Of a stretch of DNA of 64,000 nucleotides, positions 43,411 through 52,344 are shown piece by piece. The DNA is from Leptospiraceae bacterium. Lineage in GTDB: Bacteria > Spirochaetota > Leptospiria > Leptospirales > Leptonemataceae. The position numbers and the translations under genes are program-made. The notes under the pieces were generated by a model, which saw only the letters and a list, made by a program, of their open reading frames with translations, was not told the origin of the DNA and searched no databases. How positions within the stretch are numbered: position 1 is the first letter of the stretch; each line of letters begins with the position of its first letter. Location: NCBI GenBank assembly GCA_026005135.1, contig BPKM01000002.1:62001-126000 (forward strand). The letters run 5' to 3'.

Positions 43411-43776
43411 AAAAACCCCTATAAAATAGGCATTTTTTGTATTTATTATTTTATACTTTTTATAAATTTTTTACATTAAAATGCAGTCGATCTCCCCTTT
43501 TAGTGAGCAAAATTTCAACTATACGTGTATATAGTAATTTTATTTTTTTGGGCTATTTTTTAAAAACCCCTAAAAAATAAGGATTTTTTGCATTTAATAG
43601 TATAAATATTTTATAAATTTTTTCTGAAAAAAATTCGTCGATCCCCCGTATTTTTTTGGGTTTTTGGGATTGACAGCAAATTTTAAAGAAATATTATGTT
43701 ATTTGTTTAGGGAAAAAGTTAAAAAACCCCTGAAAAATAGGGTTTTTTAATTTAGTTCTTTAACATCTTAATTGTA
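43411..43776 (+). other. CRISPR leader with two and a third tandem units
   Basis: Three related units start at 43411, 43561 and 43721. Each opens AAAAACCCCT followed by an A-rich stretch and TTTTTT, a stem-loop-like block. Units one and two also share ATAAATTTTTT and GTCGATC near offset 75. The third runs straight into the first CRISPR repeat. This is the likely leader, since the array's degenerate repeat lies at the opposite end. Confidence 0.65.
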
Positions 43777-44717
43777 GTTTTTAGCGTACCTATAAGGAAT
43801 GGAAACTTTATGGTCAAGTAAGAGTTTTTCTGAATAGTTTCTGAGTTTTTAGCGTACCTATAAGGAATGGAAACATATGAACTCATATTACTAAGGAATG
43901 AAGTTCTGAGTTTTTAGCGTACCTATAAGGAATGGAAACCTATCTTCAGAATTTTCATTCTTAGATACACGATGTTTTTAGCGTACCTATAAGGAATGGA
44001 AACTTCTTTTATTTTAATTCTTAGTTATCTTACATCGTTTTTAGCGTACCTATAAGGAATGGAAACAATAAACTGAATTCTAAGATACTAGTTTTTAGCG
44101 TACCTATAAGGAATGGAAACTATCATAAAGTTTCCTATATCTAAATTTAGTTTTTAGCGTACCTATAAGGAATGGAAACCAAGTACACAGTATTTGTATT
44201 CCTCTCAATAAGAGTTTTTAGCGTACCTATAAGGAATGGAAACCTGTTTTTTTATTTTAACATAAATTTTACTATACGTTTTTAGCGTACCTATAAGGAA
44301 TGGAAACTCTCTAACAACTTTATTATATCTAGCTTCTATTCCAAGTTTTTAGCGTACCTATAAGGAATGGAAACGAGTCATAAAACCCTTCTTTGTAAAA
44401 ATTTTCTTTTTTGTTTTTAGCGTACCTATAAGGAATGGAAACTTTCTAAAACTAAATAAATAAGAGGAGCAAAGCTTAGTTTTTAGCGTACCTATAAGGA
44501 ATGGAAACTTTCTAAAACTAAATAAATGGTTTGCAAAGCTTAGTTTTTAGCGTACCTATAAGGAATGGAAACCTAGTCAGAACGTAATTTCCTCTACCTT
44601 TCTTTTCGATGAAAGGGTTTTTAGCGTACCTATAAGGGATGGAAACTTTTATAATTAGGAATTTCTACTAAAGCTAAAAGTTCTTTAGTTTTTAGCGTAC
44701 CTATAAGGAATGGAAAC
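43777..44717 (+). CRISPR. CRISPR array, 15 repeats and 14 spacers, no adjacent cas genes
   Basis: The 30-base repeat begins GTTTTTAGCGTACC and ends AAGGAATGGAAAC. It is perfect in 14 copies and has one A-to-G change in copy 14 (44617-44646). The GTTTTTA...GAAAC form is typical of type I-B and III systems. Spacer lengths are 38, 35, 34, 33, 24, 29, 34, 34, 37, 38, 36, 34, 44 and 41. Spacers 11 and 12 are near duplicates. The variant repeat near the right end and the GAAAC orientation both indicate transcription from left to right. No cas gene is found within the window on either side. Confidence 0.97.
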
Positions 44718-44764
44718 GTTAATATTCGAATAAATTGATTTCTATTGTATTATTATTTTTATGC

Positions 44765-45055
44765 TTATATTATTTTATGTGTAATTTTATATTTACTATA
44801 AGCGATTATTAATAATCTTTTTAGTTTTGGATTTTGTATTTTGTTTAGAGATTTTGTAAATACTATATCACCATTTTTATTTCTTTTTAATAATTCTAAC
44901 GCAGCAAAAAATTGAATACAACCATGAAGTTCTGTATTTTTAATACGATTCTTTGATATCCAGATTGATTCTAAATATTCATGTGCTTCGAAAAATTTAT
45001 ATTCTTTCGAAAATAAATAGCATTGCCATATAATTGGATTAACAAGCATTAACAT
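44765..45055 (-). CDS. DUF309-family protein
   Basis: A 96-residue helical protein. FFEAHEYLESIW near 21-32 is the hallmark of DUF309, and HGCIQFFAALELLKR continues the family pattern. The function is unknown; homologues are small cytosolic proteins. The start overlaps the stop of the upstream lipoprotein gene by seven bases. It lies just beyond the end of the CRISPR array and reads towards it. Confidence 0.8.
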   Translation of the reverse strand: MLMLVNPIIWQCYLFSKEYKFFEAHEYLESIWISKNRIKNTELHGCIQFFAALELLKRNKNGDIVFTKSLNKIQNPKLKRLLIIAYSKYKITHKII

Positions 45056-46308
45056 CCATTTGTGGTACTATAGCCACAATTACAATTTATTTCAATTGTT
45101 TGATTATATCCTGATACTTCGATGGGTATTTCTGATAAAACTTTTTCTGGATAACCATCATATACATCATCATATCTACATTGGAGGACATAATTCCCCG
45201 GCATAATATCATTCAAAATATTATCATTTCCATTTCGAACAGGTGTTGCAGCTAATGGCAATAAATCATTATCTCGATTACAACTACCATTACTACATTC
45301 ATTCTGATAATATAAAGCATAATAATGTCTTGTTGTATATGTTCCACCACTGATCCTAATTTTATTGGACCAGGAAGGGTAAATCATTCTCATTCTCAAT
45401 AAAACATTTCCACCACTATTTGATTGAGCTTCATGATTTTTACGCCAATCACTAAAACCTACAAAAGTAAAATATTCTCCACTATTTAAATCCTGAAAAG
45501 AATGCAACATTAAATTTTCTTTAAGATTAAAGCGAAATTCCACAATGGTTGGTATATATTCAGAATAAATTGTTACATGTTCTGTTCCAGGATAAGTTAT
45601 ATGATGCAAAGGAAAAAATTGAGCAGGCAGGATTGCAACTGTTCCACTATCTGCATCTGGATCATAATTTACATAACGAATAATATCTGCTCCAACATAT
45701 TCTGTATTATCAAATCTTCCTATAAAATCTGTTCCACCTAATCTTGCAAAACCTGTAAAAATTGATCGAAAGAAAATACCGCCATGTAGATAAATGCCAG
45801 ACCCAACATCTCGAGATGGATAAATTACTCCTGTTCCATCCATTAATAAATTAAAAGCTAAATAACCATTATTCTTTAAACAACTATTTAATTCTGTATT
45901 TGTATTATAAATTTTATTACAATAAACCTGTCTTGTTGGTGCCAGTACATCCCAGAAATCCTCAGAATCTTCTTGATTGGTTATATTAGAAAGATTTGAT
46001 AATGGTGCTTTGGTAGAAACACGTATTTCTCCTATATCTAAAAAAATTGGTAAATCACTATAAGAAGGAACTCCAGATGTATCAATAGGCTCAGTCGAAG
46101 TACTATTATTTGAATCTATAAATAATTGATTATTGTTGATTTCACTAAAACTTAAAGGACGATCACTTGCATATGTTGCTTTTAGAATAACAGTAATCTT
46201 ATTATTATATAATAAACTTAGTAAGGGTAGAGCTGAATTTTTTTTACATTGCATCAAAAACATTTGCATCATTATAAAAATTATAAATATTATCTTTCTA
46301 TTTAACAT
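45049..46308 (-). CDS. Hypothetical surface lipoprotein
   Basis: A 419-residue exported lipoprotein. The signal peptide MLNRKIIFIIFIMMQMFLMQC ends in a relaxed lipobox with Gln before the Cys. The mature part is beta-rich and Ser/Thr/Asn-rich (for example near 65-85) with several cysteines in the C-terminal third: NECSNGSCNRD, CRYDDVYDG and INCNCGYSTTNGC. These may form disulfides. No known domain is recognised. It is probably exposed at the outer membrane. It is followed by the DUF309 gene and preceded by an outer-membrane beta-barrel gene, likely one operon. Confidence 0.75.
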   Translation of the reverse strand: MLNRKIIFIIFIMMQMFLMQCKKNSALPLLSLLYNNKITVILKATYASDRPLSFSEINNNQLFIDSNNSTSTEPIDTSGVPSYSDLPIFLDIGEIRVSTKAPLSNLSNITNQEDSEDFWDVLAPTRQVYCNKIYNTNTELNSCLKNNGYLAFNLLMDGTGVIYPSRDVGSGIYLHGGIFFRSIFTGFARLGGTDFIGRFDNTEYVGADIIRYVNYDPDADSGTVAILPAQFFPLHHITYPGTEHVTIYSEYIPTIVEFRFNLKENLMLHSFQDLNSGEYFTFVGFSDWRKNHEAQSNSGGNVLLRMRMIYPSWSNKIRISGGTYTTRHYYALYYQNECSNGSCNRDNDLLPLAATPVRNGNDNILNDIMPGNYVLQCRYDDVYDGYPEKVLSEIPIEVSGYNQTIEINCNCGYSTTNGC

Positions 46309-46329
46309 AATAAAACTCCAGATTTTATT

Positions 46330-46968
46330 TTAAAACATAAACGATACCATTAATCCAAAGTTATATAAAGCACCATTTCCATTTTTATACTGTAAACTAT
46401 TTATAATTCTTGGATCATAAGTACCGGGAAATAATAATAACCAATCTATTTCTTCTGGTTTTTTTCTAAAACTATCATAAATATAGTATCCATCAAGACG
46501 AAGGCCTACTTTAAAACGTTTACTTGCTAAAATAGAAAATTCAAATCCACCATAAAGAATAGGATCCCAACCGCTTACATTATTTGGTCTTACTTCTATA
46601 TAACTTGCACCTGCTCCTAATTTACCAAGAAATTGAAAACGATTAAATAAAGGTATTGGATAACATAATGCAAAATATACTGGAATACTTAATAATTGTT
46701 GTGTTGATAAAGATTGATAATTGCCATAAGAAAATCCAGTCTCCAATAAAAAAGGAGAAGGCCATTCTAAGCGATAAAATAATCCCAATCCTAAACTGGA
46801 ATCTAAAATATCATCCATCTGGGTACCTGGTGCAGGGAATGAACCACCTAACCAGAAACCAAATTCCTTTTTTATGCTTTCTTCAAAACTCTGAGAATAT
46901 AAAGAATAAGAACTTAAAATCAATAAAATACAAATAACTTTAACAAATTTGCTATAATAACAATTCAT
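46330..46968 (-). CDS. Outer-membrane beta-barrel protein
   Basis: A 212-residue protein with a signal peptide (about 1-25, ending SSYSLYSQ) and alternating amphipathic beta strands such as FGFWLGGSFP, LLETGFSYGNY and FKVGLRLDGYYIYD. It ends in LYNFGLMVSFMF, a C-terminal phenylalanine as usual for outer-membrane assembly by BamA. It resembles OmpW/OprF-type small barrels in size, but no motif allows naming. It lies just upstream of the cysteine-rich lipoprotein. Confidence 0.78.
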   Translation of the reverse strand: MNCYYSKFVKVICILLILSSYSLYSQSFEESIKKEFGFWLGGSFPAPGTQMDDILDSSLGLGLFYRLEWPSPFLLETGFSYGNYQSLSTQQLLSIPVYFALCYPIPLFNRFQFLGKLGAGASYIEVRPNNVSGWDPILYGGFEFSILASKRFKVGLRLDGYYIYDSFRKKPEEIDWLLLFPGTYDPRIINSLQYKNGNGALYNFGLMVSFMF

Positions 46969-46980
46969 TTTAGTTCAAAA

Positions 46981-47844
46981 TTATTTATTTGTTTCCTGAA
47001 GTCGATTATTATTTTTCATCAAATCTTTATAGTATGATGTTCCATAAATCGGATAATCTTTTAATAAGTTTAAACCAGAATTCTTCAATGCAGGAATATC
47101 TGGATAATATGCTTTTCTAAAATATAAACCTTCTGGTGGTGCTGTTCTACCAGCTTTAGAACGTTCTTTAGATTCAAGAATCTCTTTAAAAGTATAGGGT
47201 AATTTATTTTTTGCTCTATCTATGATAGTTCCAACAATGATTCGAACCATATTATGTAAAAAAGCATTTCCTCTAATTTTTATAGAATATAATGGTAAAT
47301 TTAAAAAAGGTTCATAGATTAAAGATATTTTTATATACTCAATATAACGAACAGAATTTTCATTCGATTTTTTACAAAATGCTTTATAATCATTCTCTCC
47401 TGTAAGTTCTGCAACTTCTTCTTGTAAAGATAATAAATCTAACTCTTCGTACAAATGCAAGATTTTATTATCTAAAAATATAGGATTTTTTTTTCCACAA
47501 TAGATTAAATATTCATATTCTCGAGCTATACAATCAAAACGTGCATGAAAATTATTAGGAACAGGATGCAAATCAATCACACTTATATAAGGACCAGCTA
47601 ATGCATGAATTGAATTAATAAATTTTTCTTTATTAACAATTTCTCCTGGTGCTTTAAAACTAATTACCTGACCTGTAGCATGTACTCCAGCATCTGTTCT
47701 TCCAGCAATAGCAATTCTTTGGGGCATTCGAAATAAGATATTTAGAGCCTCTTCTATTCTTGATTGGACAGTAACTTCATCTTTTTGTGTTTGCATTCCC
47801 GCAAATTTTGTTCCATCATAAGCTATTGTTAAAGCATATCTCAT
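46981..47844 (-). CDS. truA: tRNA pseudouridine synthase A
   Basis: A 287-residue enzyme making pseudouridine at tRNA positions 38-40. The catalytic aspartate lies in AGRTDAGVHATGQV near 53-66. FHARFDCIAREYEYLI and GNAFLHNMVRIIVGT are family motifs. Length is normal. It is five bases downstream of the DUF2225 gene on the same strand and probably co-transcribed. Confidence 0.95.
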   Translation of the reverse strand: MRYALTIAYDGTKFAGMQTQKDEVTVQSRIEEALNILFRMPQRIAIAGRTDAGVHATGQVISFKAPGEIVNKEKFINSIHALAGPYISVIDLHPVPNNFHARFDCIAREYEYLIYCGKKNPIFLDNKILHLYEELDLLSLQEEVAELTGENDYKAFCKKSNENSVRYIEYIKISLIYEPFLNLPLYSIKIRGNAFLHNMVRIIVGTIIDRAKNKLPYTFKEILESKERSKAGRTAPPEGLYFRKAYYPDIPALKNSGLNLLKDYPIYGTSYYKDLMKNNNRLQETNK

Positions 47845-47849
47845 AATTT

Positions 47850-48725
47850 TTATTCAACAACTTTAACACCAGTTATTTCTTCAAGTTTTTCATTAATTGC
47901 CTCATATAAATCACGTGCTAAATTGATTAATACAGATGGTTTTGCTTTAGATGCTTTACCCAAACCATATAATTTTCCAATCATTCGTTTGGTATCTTCC
48001 AATAATTTTACTTTTTCTTCGTTAGAAGAAGTAAATTCATCTAAATATTTAAAATTAAAATAACCATTTAAATATATTACTCCATCAAATCCCCAATTTT
48101 TATCTGTATCTGGACCTAATAGATGGGTAAATTGATCATGTGGTTCACTTCCAGTGGACATAATTTCCATTACAATTTTATAATAATGTACAGCTTTTAA
48201 ATATAAAAATTTTTGTATTTTATCATAACCTATATCTGGAAATTTTTCATGAATATCTCCTAAAAGCCAGGCTGCTCTTAATGAACAAATTGCTTTTTTT
48301 GGGGTTGGCGCAATCTGATAACCACGTTTTTGATAACAATCAATCGCTAAAATATAAGATGCTGCACCTGTTATTAAAGTACGATTTTCTTCGAAATTTA
48401 ATTTACCAAAAATTTTTTGTATTCCTTCTTTTCTTGTAGAGGTTTCCATTTTAATTTTATTAATTTCTGTATCCTGAATTTTCGTAAAATCTTCTCCAAA
48501 AGAAGCATAAAAACAACCTGGACAAACAGAAATAGGATAAATTAAAGGAATCACTACACCATACTTCTTTGATGGTAAATATAACCTTCTTAATTCTGGT
48601 GTTAAATTACCAGCAATTAATCTGCCTCCTCCAGTAAGAAGCATTTCTTTATAATATTTCATTCCACAAATAGGACATATAACAGGTTCTTTTATTCTAT
48701 AAGAGATATTTCTTGGTGTAGTCAT
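47850..48725 (-). CDS. DUF2225-family protein
   Basis: A 291-residue protein with two zinc-binding pairs: CPICGMKYYKEML near 18-30, and VCPGCFYASFGEDF near 68-81. The rest is TPR-like helices (for example RAAWLLGDIHEKFPD). DUF2225 proteins are found in spirochaetes and Firmicutes, and their role is unknown. AGGAGG lies a few bases before the ATG. It is divergent from the exported helical protein at 48866. Confidence 0.88.
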   Translation of the reverse strand: MTTPRNISYRIKEPVICPICGMKYYKEMLLTGGGRLIAGNLTPELRRLYLPSKKYGVVIPLIYPISVCPGCFYASFGEDFTKIQDTEINKIKMETSTRKEGIQKIFGKLNFEENRTLITGAASYILAIDCYQKRGYQIAPTPKKAICSLRAAWLLGDIHEKFPDIGYDKIQKFLYLKAVHYYKIVMEIMSTGSEPHDQFTHLLGPDTDKNWGFDGVIYLNGYFNFKYLDEFTSSNEEKVKLLEDTKRMIGKLYGLGKASKAKPSVLINLARDLYEAINEKLEEITGVKVVE

Positions 48726-48794
48726 TCTTTTTCCTCCTAAAAAGAAATTATAAATATATTATCCCCTTTTTAAATTTTTAAGTTTATTTTTTAT

Positions 48795-48823
48795 TTGACG
48801 TAAAATCTAAAAGTTACTATAAT
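48795..48823 (+). promoter_or_regulatory. Strong consensus promoter
   Basis: TTGACG at 48795-48800 and a perfect TATAAT at 48818-48823 are separated by exactly 17 bases, 42 bases before the ATG at 48866. This is the best sigma-70 promoter I see in the window and suggests high expression. Confidence 0.75.
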
Positions 48824-48865
48824 TTTAACACATAATTTACCGATATAAAAACTAAGGGTACCCGT

Positions 48866-50011
48866 ATGGCAAAACAAATTTTAATTAATAACACCAAATC
48901 TATAAAAAAATTTTCTAATATAATGATTCTTGGTTTAGTAATTGTGTTCTTGTTGATTCCTAACTCTGTATTAAAAAGTGAATCAGCAGGAGAAAAAGCA
49001 GTATATCATAGAAATTTACTTATAAAAAATTTAAGAAAATTAAGACCAATGGTTTATAATTTTCCCTGTTCTCCTTATCCAGAATGTTTACCTAAGGATC
49101 CACAAGAACGATTAAAAAATCCCGGATTACATGTTGGTTTATATAGAAAAGCAAAAAGAATTTATCAGGAAGGCTTAGTATATCTTTACGAAAAAAATTA
49201 TATTAATGCTTATTCACGATTTTTAGAATCACAGGCAGTAATAGATAAATTACTGGAATCACTAAGTCAACTCTATATTGATAGAGCAGAATTAATGTTT
49301 AGAGAAGCTATTGAGAAAAAAAATCCCAATGATCCTAATGATATGTCTATTGTTGATATTTCGATGGACTTTGGACCTGGTTCAAAATTACGAAAAGATT
49401 TCCAAAAAGCAAGAGAAATTCCCATAGATCCAAGACGATATGATCCTAGAAATTTCCATTGGGCTATTAATAAATATAAAATTGAACAGGCAACCCAAAA
49501 AGGATATGAATATTTAGGTCTTGCAAAAGATACTCGAAAAAAAGCAGTTGAATTAGAAAAAGAAGTAAGCAAATCCCAAAGAATTTCTCCAGAACTTCTT
49601 GTAAAAAGAATTGATCTTTATATGAAAACAATTGAGTTTGCACAACAAACAAAATTAAATGCTGAATTTGTATTTGCTCTAAAATATCCTTATGATAATT
49701 ATCCATTGCATAATCAGTTCGGAAAAACAGAAAGTAGAGATGGTAAGCCAGGAGAAATTCCATCATTACATGGTGTAAAAATGAACTGGTCTAAAAATCC
49801 TTATGTATTTCCTAAGGAATTACATCCAATTTTTGATTTTAGAACACCAGAAAAATGGCATGTAGATACAGTAGATGCAAGAGGAATGAGGTTTGATGAT
49901 GAATTTGATATTATGATCAAATTTAGATATAATAAAAATAAAAAGCCACCTGTAGAAATATTAGAAGATAAAAGCCCACCAAAACCAGAAAATCCTTTAC
50001 CAGATACATAA
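48866..50011 (+). CDS. Abundant exported helical protein, possibly related to leptospiral flagellar sheath protein FcpA
   Basis: A 381-residue exported protein. A basic N-terminus and a hydrophobic segment (about 20-38) form a signal peptide ending near SVLKSES. The mature part is mainly alpha-helical: YRKAKRIYQEGLVYLYEKNYINAY, then LLESLSQLYIDRAELMF, with a conserved-looking MSIVDISMDFGPGSKLRKDF and LKYPYDNYPL. From memory this resembles FcpA, a periplasmic flagellar sheath protein of Leptospira, but I cannot confirm it. A consensus promoter upstream and a strong terminator after the stop point to a highly expressed single gene. Confidence 0.6.
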   Translation: MAKQILINNTKSIKKFSNIMILGLVIVFLLIPNSVLKSESAGEKAVYHRNLLIKNLRKLRPMVYNFPCSPYPECLPKDPQERLKNPGLHVGLYRKAKRIYQEGLVYLYEKNYINAYSRFLESQAVIDKLLESLSQLYIDRAELMFREAIEKKNPNDPNDMSIVDISMDFGPGSKLRKDFQKAREIPIDPRRYDPRNFHWAINKYKIEQATQKGYEYLGLAKDTRKKAVELEKEVSKSQRISPELLVKRIDLYMKTIEFAQQTKLNAEFVFALKYPYDNYPLHNQFGKTESRDGKPGEIPSLHGVKMNWSKNPYVFPKELHPIFDFRTPEKWHVDTVDARGMRFDDEFDIMIKFRYNKNKKPPVEILEDKSPPKPENPLPDT

Positions 50012-50018
50012 AATTAGT

Positions 50019-50038
50019 GTGCGCTATTGCGCACTTTT
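50019..50038 (+). terminator. Rho-independent terminator
   Basis: GTGCGC and GCGCAC pair around TATT, followed by TTTT, just after the stop at 50011. Confidence 0.85.
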
Positions 50039-50151
50039 ATTATTTAAATTTATTGTAATATAATATAAATTTCATTAATTATATTTGACGCGATATAATA
50101 CTAAAAAATTTCGTCGATATTTGAATTTAAACCTATAAGGAGGATTAGACT

Positions 50152-51147
50152 ATGAACAAACACAAAATATTAATATTACTTTCGATTATGTTTATTGTTA
50201 ATTTTAACTGTAAACAAAAAGATCCAGAAATCAATGCATTAAGAGAACGAGCCAATCAATTATTTAAGCCAATACCAGATAAAATGCCAGGTTTTGAATC
50301 TGTAACCAAAGAACAAATAGAACTGGGAAAAAAATTATATTTTGATAAACGTTTATCCGTAAATGATCAACAATCCTGTAATAGTTGTCATATTTTAGAC
50401 AATAATGGTCCAGGGGTAGACAATAAACCTGTTTCCGATGGAGCTTTACCAGGAAAAAAAGGTGAACGTAATGCACCTTCAGTTTTAAATGCTGGTTTTC
50501 ATATTGCTCAATTCTGGGATGGAAGAGCAAAAGATCTTGTAGAACAGGCAAAAGGTCCTATTTTAAATCCAGTCGAAATGGCAATGCCTTCAGAAGAAGA
50601 AGTAATTAAAAAAATCTCTGCTATAAAAGAATATCAAGAATTATTCCCTAAGGCATTCCCCGAAGAAAAAAATCCAATTACTTATGATAATTTAGCAAAA
50701 GCAATTGCAGCATTTGAATCTACATTAATTACGAAAGATCGATTTGATGATTTCTTAAAGGGAGATGATAATGCTCTTAACAAAGAAGAAATAAAAGGAT
50801 TAAAAACATTTATAGAAGTAGGATGTATACAATGTCATAATGGAGCTTTATTGGGAGGAAATTCCTATCAAAAAATGGATAGAATGAATCCCTACGAAAA
50901 CAAAAAAGATTTAGGCCGTTATAATGTAACAAAAAAAGAAGAAGATAAATATGTTTTTAAAGTTCCCTCTTTAAGAAATGTTACCCTAACAGCTCCTTAT
51001 TTCCATGATGGTTCAGTACAAACCTTAGAAGAAGCAGTTAGAAAAATGGCATGGCTTCAATTAAATAAAGAACTAACTGACGAAGAAGTTCAAAGTATTG
51101 TTACTTTTTTAAAAGCATTAACAGATAAAACAAGAGAACAAAAATAA
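50152..51147 (+). CDS. Di-haem cytochrome c peroxidase (MauG/CcpA family)
   Basis: A 331-residue exported peroxidase reducing hydrogen peroxide in the periplasm. Two haem c sites are present: CNSCH at 76-80 and CIQCH at 225-229. GERNAPSVLNAGF, FWDGRAKDLVEQAKGP, and VPSLRNVTLTAPYFHDG match the family. A lipobox-like FNC at residue 20 suggests it is lipid-anchored, with Asn before the Cys. TAAGGAGG stands about eight bases before the ATG. It shows that the organism makes c-type cytochromes and meets oxygen or peroxide. Confidence 0.94.
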   Translation: MNKHKILILLSIMFIVNFNCKQKDPEINALRERANQLFKPIPDKMPGFESVTKEQIELGKKLYFDKRLSVNDQQSCNSCHILDNNGPGVDNKPVSDGALPGKKGERNAPSVLNAGFHIAQFWDGRAKDLVEQAKGPILNPVEMAMPSEEEVIKKISAIKEYQELFPKAFPEEKNPITYDNLAKAIAAFESTLITKDRFDDFLKGDDNALNKEEIKGLKTFIEVGCIQCHNGALLGGNSYQKMDRMNPYENKKDLGRYNVTKKEEDKYVFKVPSLRNVTLTAPYFHDGSVQTLEEAVRKMAWLQLNKELTDEEVQSIVTFLKALTDKTREQK

Positions 51148-51158
51148 TTTAAAATAAA

Positions 51159-51184
51159 GCCCGGTATAAAGATTAGTACCGGGC
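51159..51184 (+). terminator. Hairpin after the peroxidase gene
   Basis: GCCCGGTA and TACCGGGC form a perfect 8-bp stem with a 10-base loop. No T-run follows, so it is terminator-like but may act as a processing or stability element. Confidence 0.6.
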
Positions 51185-51367
51185 ATTCAATATTTAAACA
51201 TCAATATCAAATACAAAACTTACAAATAATCCAGAAAAAGAATCATCAAATTTTTGACTATTTGCAAGCCCATTTAAGGGATCAATTAAGATTAGCAATA
51301 AAGTCCTTTTGCAATTATTATTACAAAAAAGATTTGAATCTATAGTATATTTAATAAAATTTATACA

Positions 51368-52303
51368 ATGAAATTTATTTTAAGAATTATATTTATATTA
51401 TTACCTGTTTACTCTATATTTCCTCTCGAAGAATGGATGTATATTTATCATCCAACATTAAAAGATACTTATATTATAAAACAAATAAAAAATTATAAGA
51501 TTCTTTGTATAACTGGTTTTAAAATTGATAAAAAAGGGAATATAATACAATATGTTAATTTAAATTCTTATAATGTTATAAAAAATAAAGAAGTCTATCC
51601 ATTGATTTCTTTAAAAAATGCTTACGAAGGCAAAATTTTTTTATCAAATCCTATATATCGAAAAAATGCCATTCAAAATATTATAAAATTAATTAAAAAT
51701 GATTTTTCTGGAGCTCATATTGATTTTGAATATCTAACTTCTAAAGAAGCTTTTGATTTTCGAAATTTTTTAAAAGAATTACAGCAAGAAATACGAAAAA
51801 TTAATAAAAAATTAACTATTGCAATATTTCCACCAATCTGGCAGATGAAATATAAAGAATTTCATCGTTTAGATTTTATTTATCCTTATGTTGATGAAGT
51901 AGTATTAATGACTTATGATTATCATAATCCCAAAACTAAGCCAGGTCCTGTATCAGAATATAATTGGGCAAAAGAAAATATAAAAGAAGTTTTAAAATAT
52001 TTTAAACCCTATCAAATTTATCTTGGAATTCCCCTATATGGCTATGAATGGGAAATACATTCCAGACGTTATCGTATAGTAGATAATAGATATTTTAACT
52101 TTATTTTATATTCTAAATTTCCTAAAAAAATAAATAAATCTTATTCTTATGGAACAAAAATTGAGTATAAAAATCATAATATACAAAAAATTTTATATTA
52201 TCCAGATACTTCTTTTAGAGAACAATTAAAAAATTTAGCTAAAGAACACCAATTAAAAGGTGTAGCTTACTGGAGATTAGGGTTTGAAAAAATAAATTTA
52301 TGA
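51368..52303 (+). CDS. Exported GH18-like glycosidase
   Basis: A 311-residue secreted protein with a signal peptide (about 1-19, ending SIFPL). FSGAHIDFEYL near 113-123 matches the glycoside hydrolase 18 active site, with E121 as the probable acid and D119 before it. VVLMTYDYHNPKTKPGP near 179-195 is the substrate-stabilising strand, and YLGIPLYGYEWE and GVAYWRLGFE are also typical. Related YaaH/SleL-type enzymes cut peptidoglycan or chitin-like glycans. It lacks LysM domains. Its stop overlaps the next gene's upstream frame. Confidence 0.85.
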   Translation: MKFILRIIFILLPVYSIFPLEEWMYIYHPTLKDTYIIKQIKNYKILCITGFKIDKKGNIIQYVNLNSYNVIKNKEVYPLISLKNAYEGKIFLSNPIYRKNAIQNIIKLIKNDFSGAHIDFEYLTSKEAFDFRNFLKELQQEIRKINKKLTIAIFPPIWQMKYKEFHRLDFIYPYVDEVVLMTYDYHNPKTKPGPVSEYNWAKENIKEVLKYFKPYQIYLGIPLYGYEWEIHSRRYRIVDNRYFNFILYSKFPKKINKSYSYGTKIEYKNHNIQKILYYPDTSFREQLKNLAKEHQLKGVAYWRLGFEKINL

Positions 52304-52344
52304 TTTACAAATTTTATATTATGATTATATTTATCAATGTAAAT

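Noticed and set aside
43777-44717. The array as a simple satellite or gene-internal tandem repeat
   Set aside because: The 30-base repeat is strictly conserved while the intervening sequences are unique, and the repeat has the typical GTTTTTA...GAAAC form of CRISPR.
50085-50099. TTGACG and TATAAT before the peroxidase gene as one promoter
   Set aside because: The two hexamers are only three bases apart, so they cannot act together as -35 and -10.
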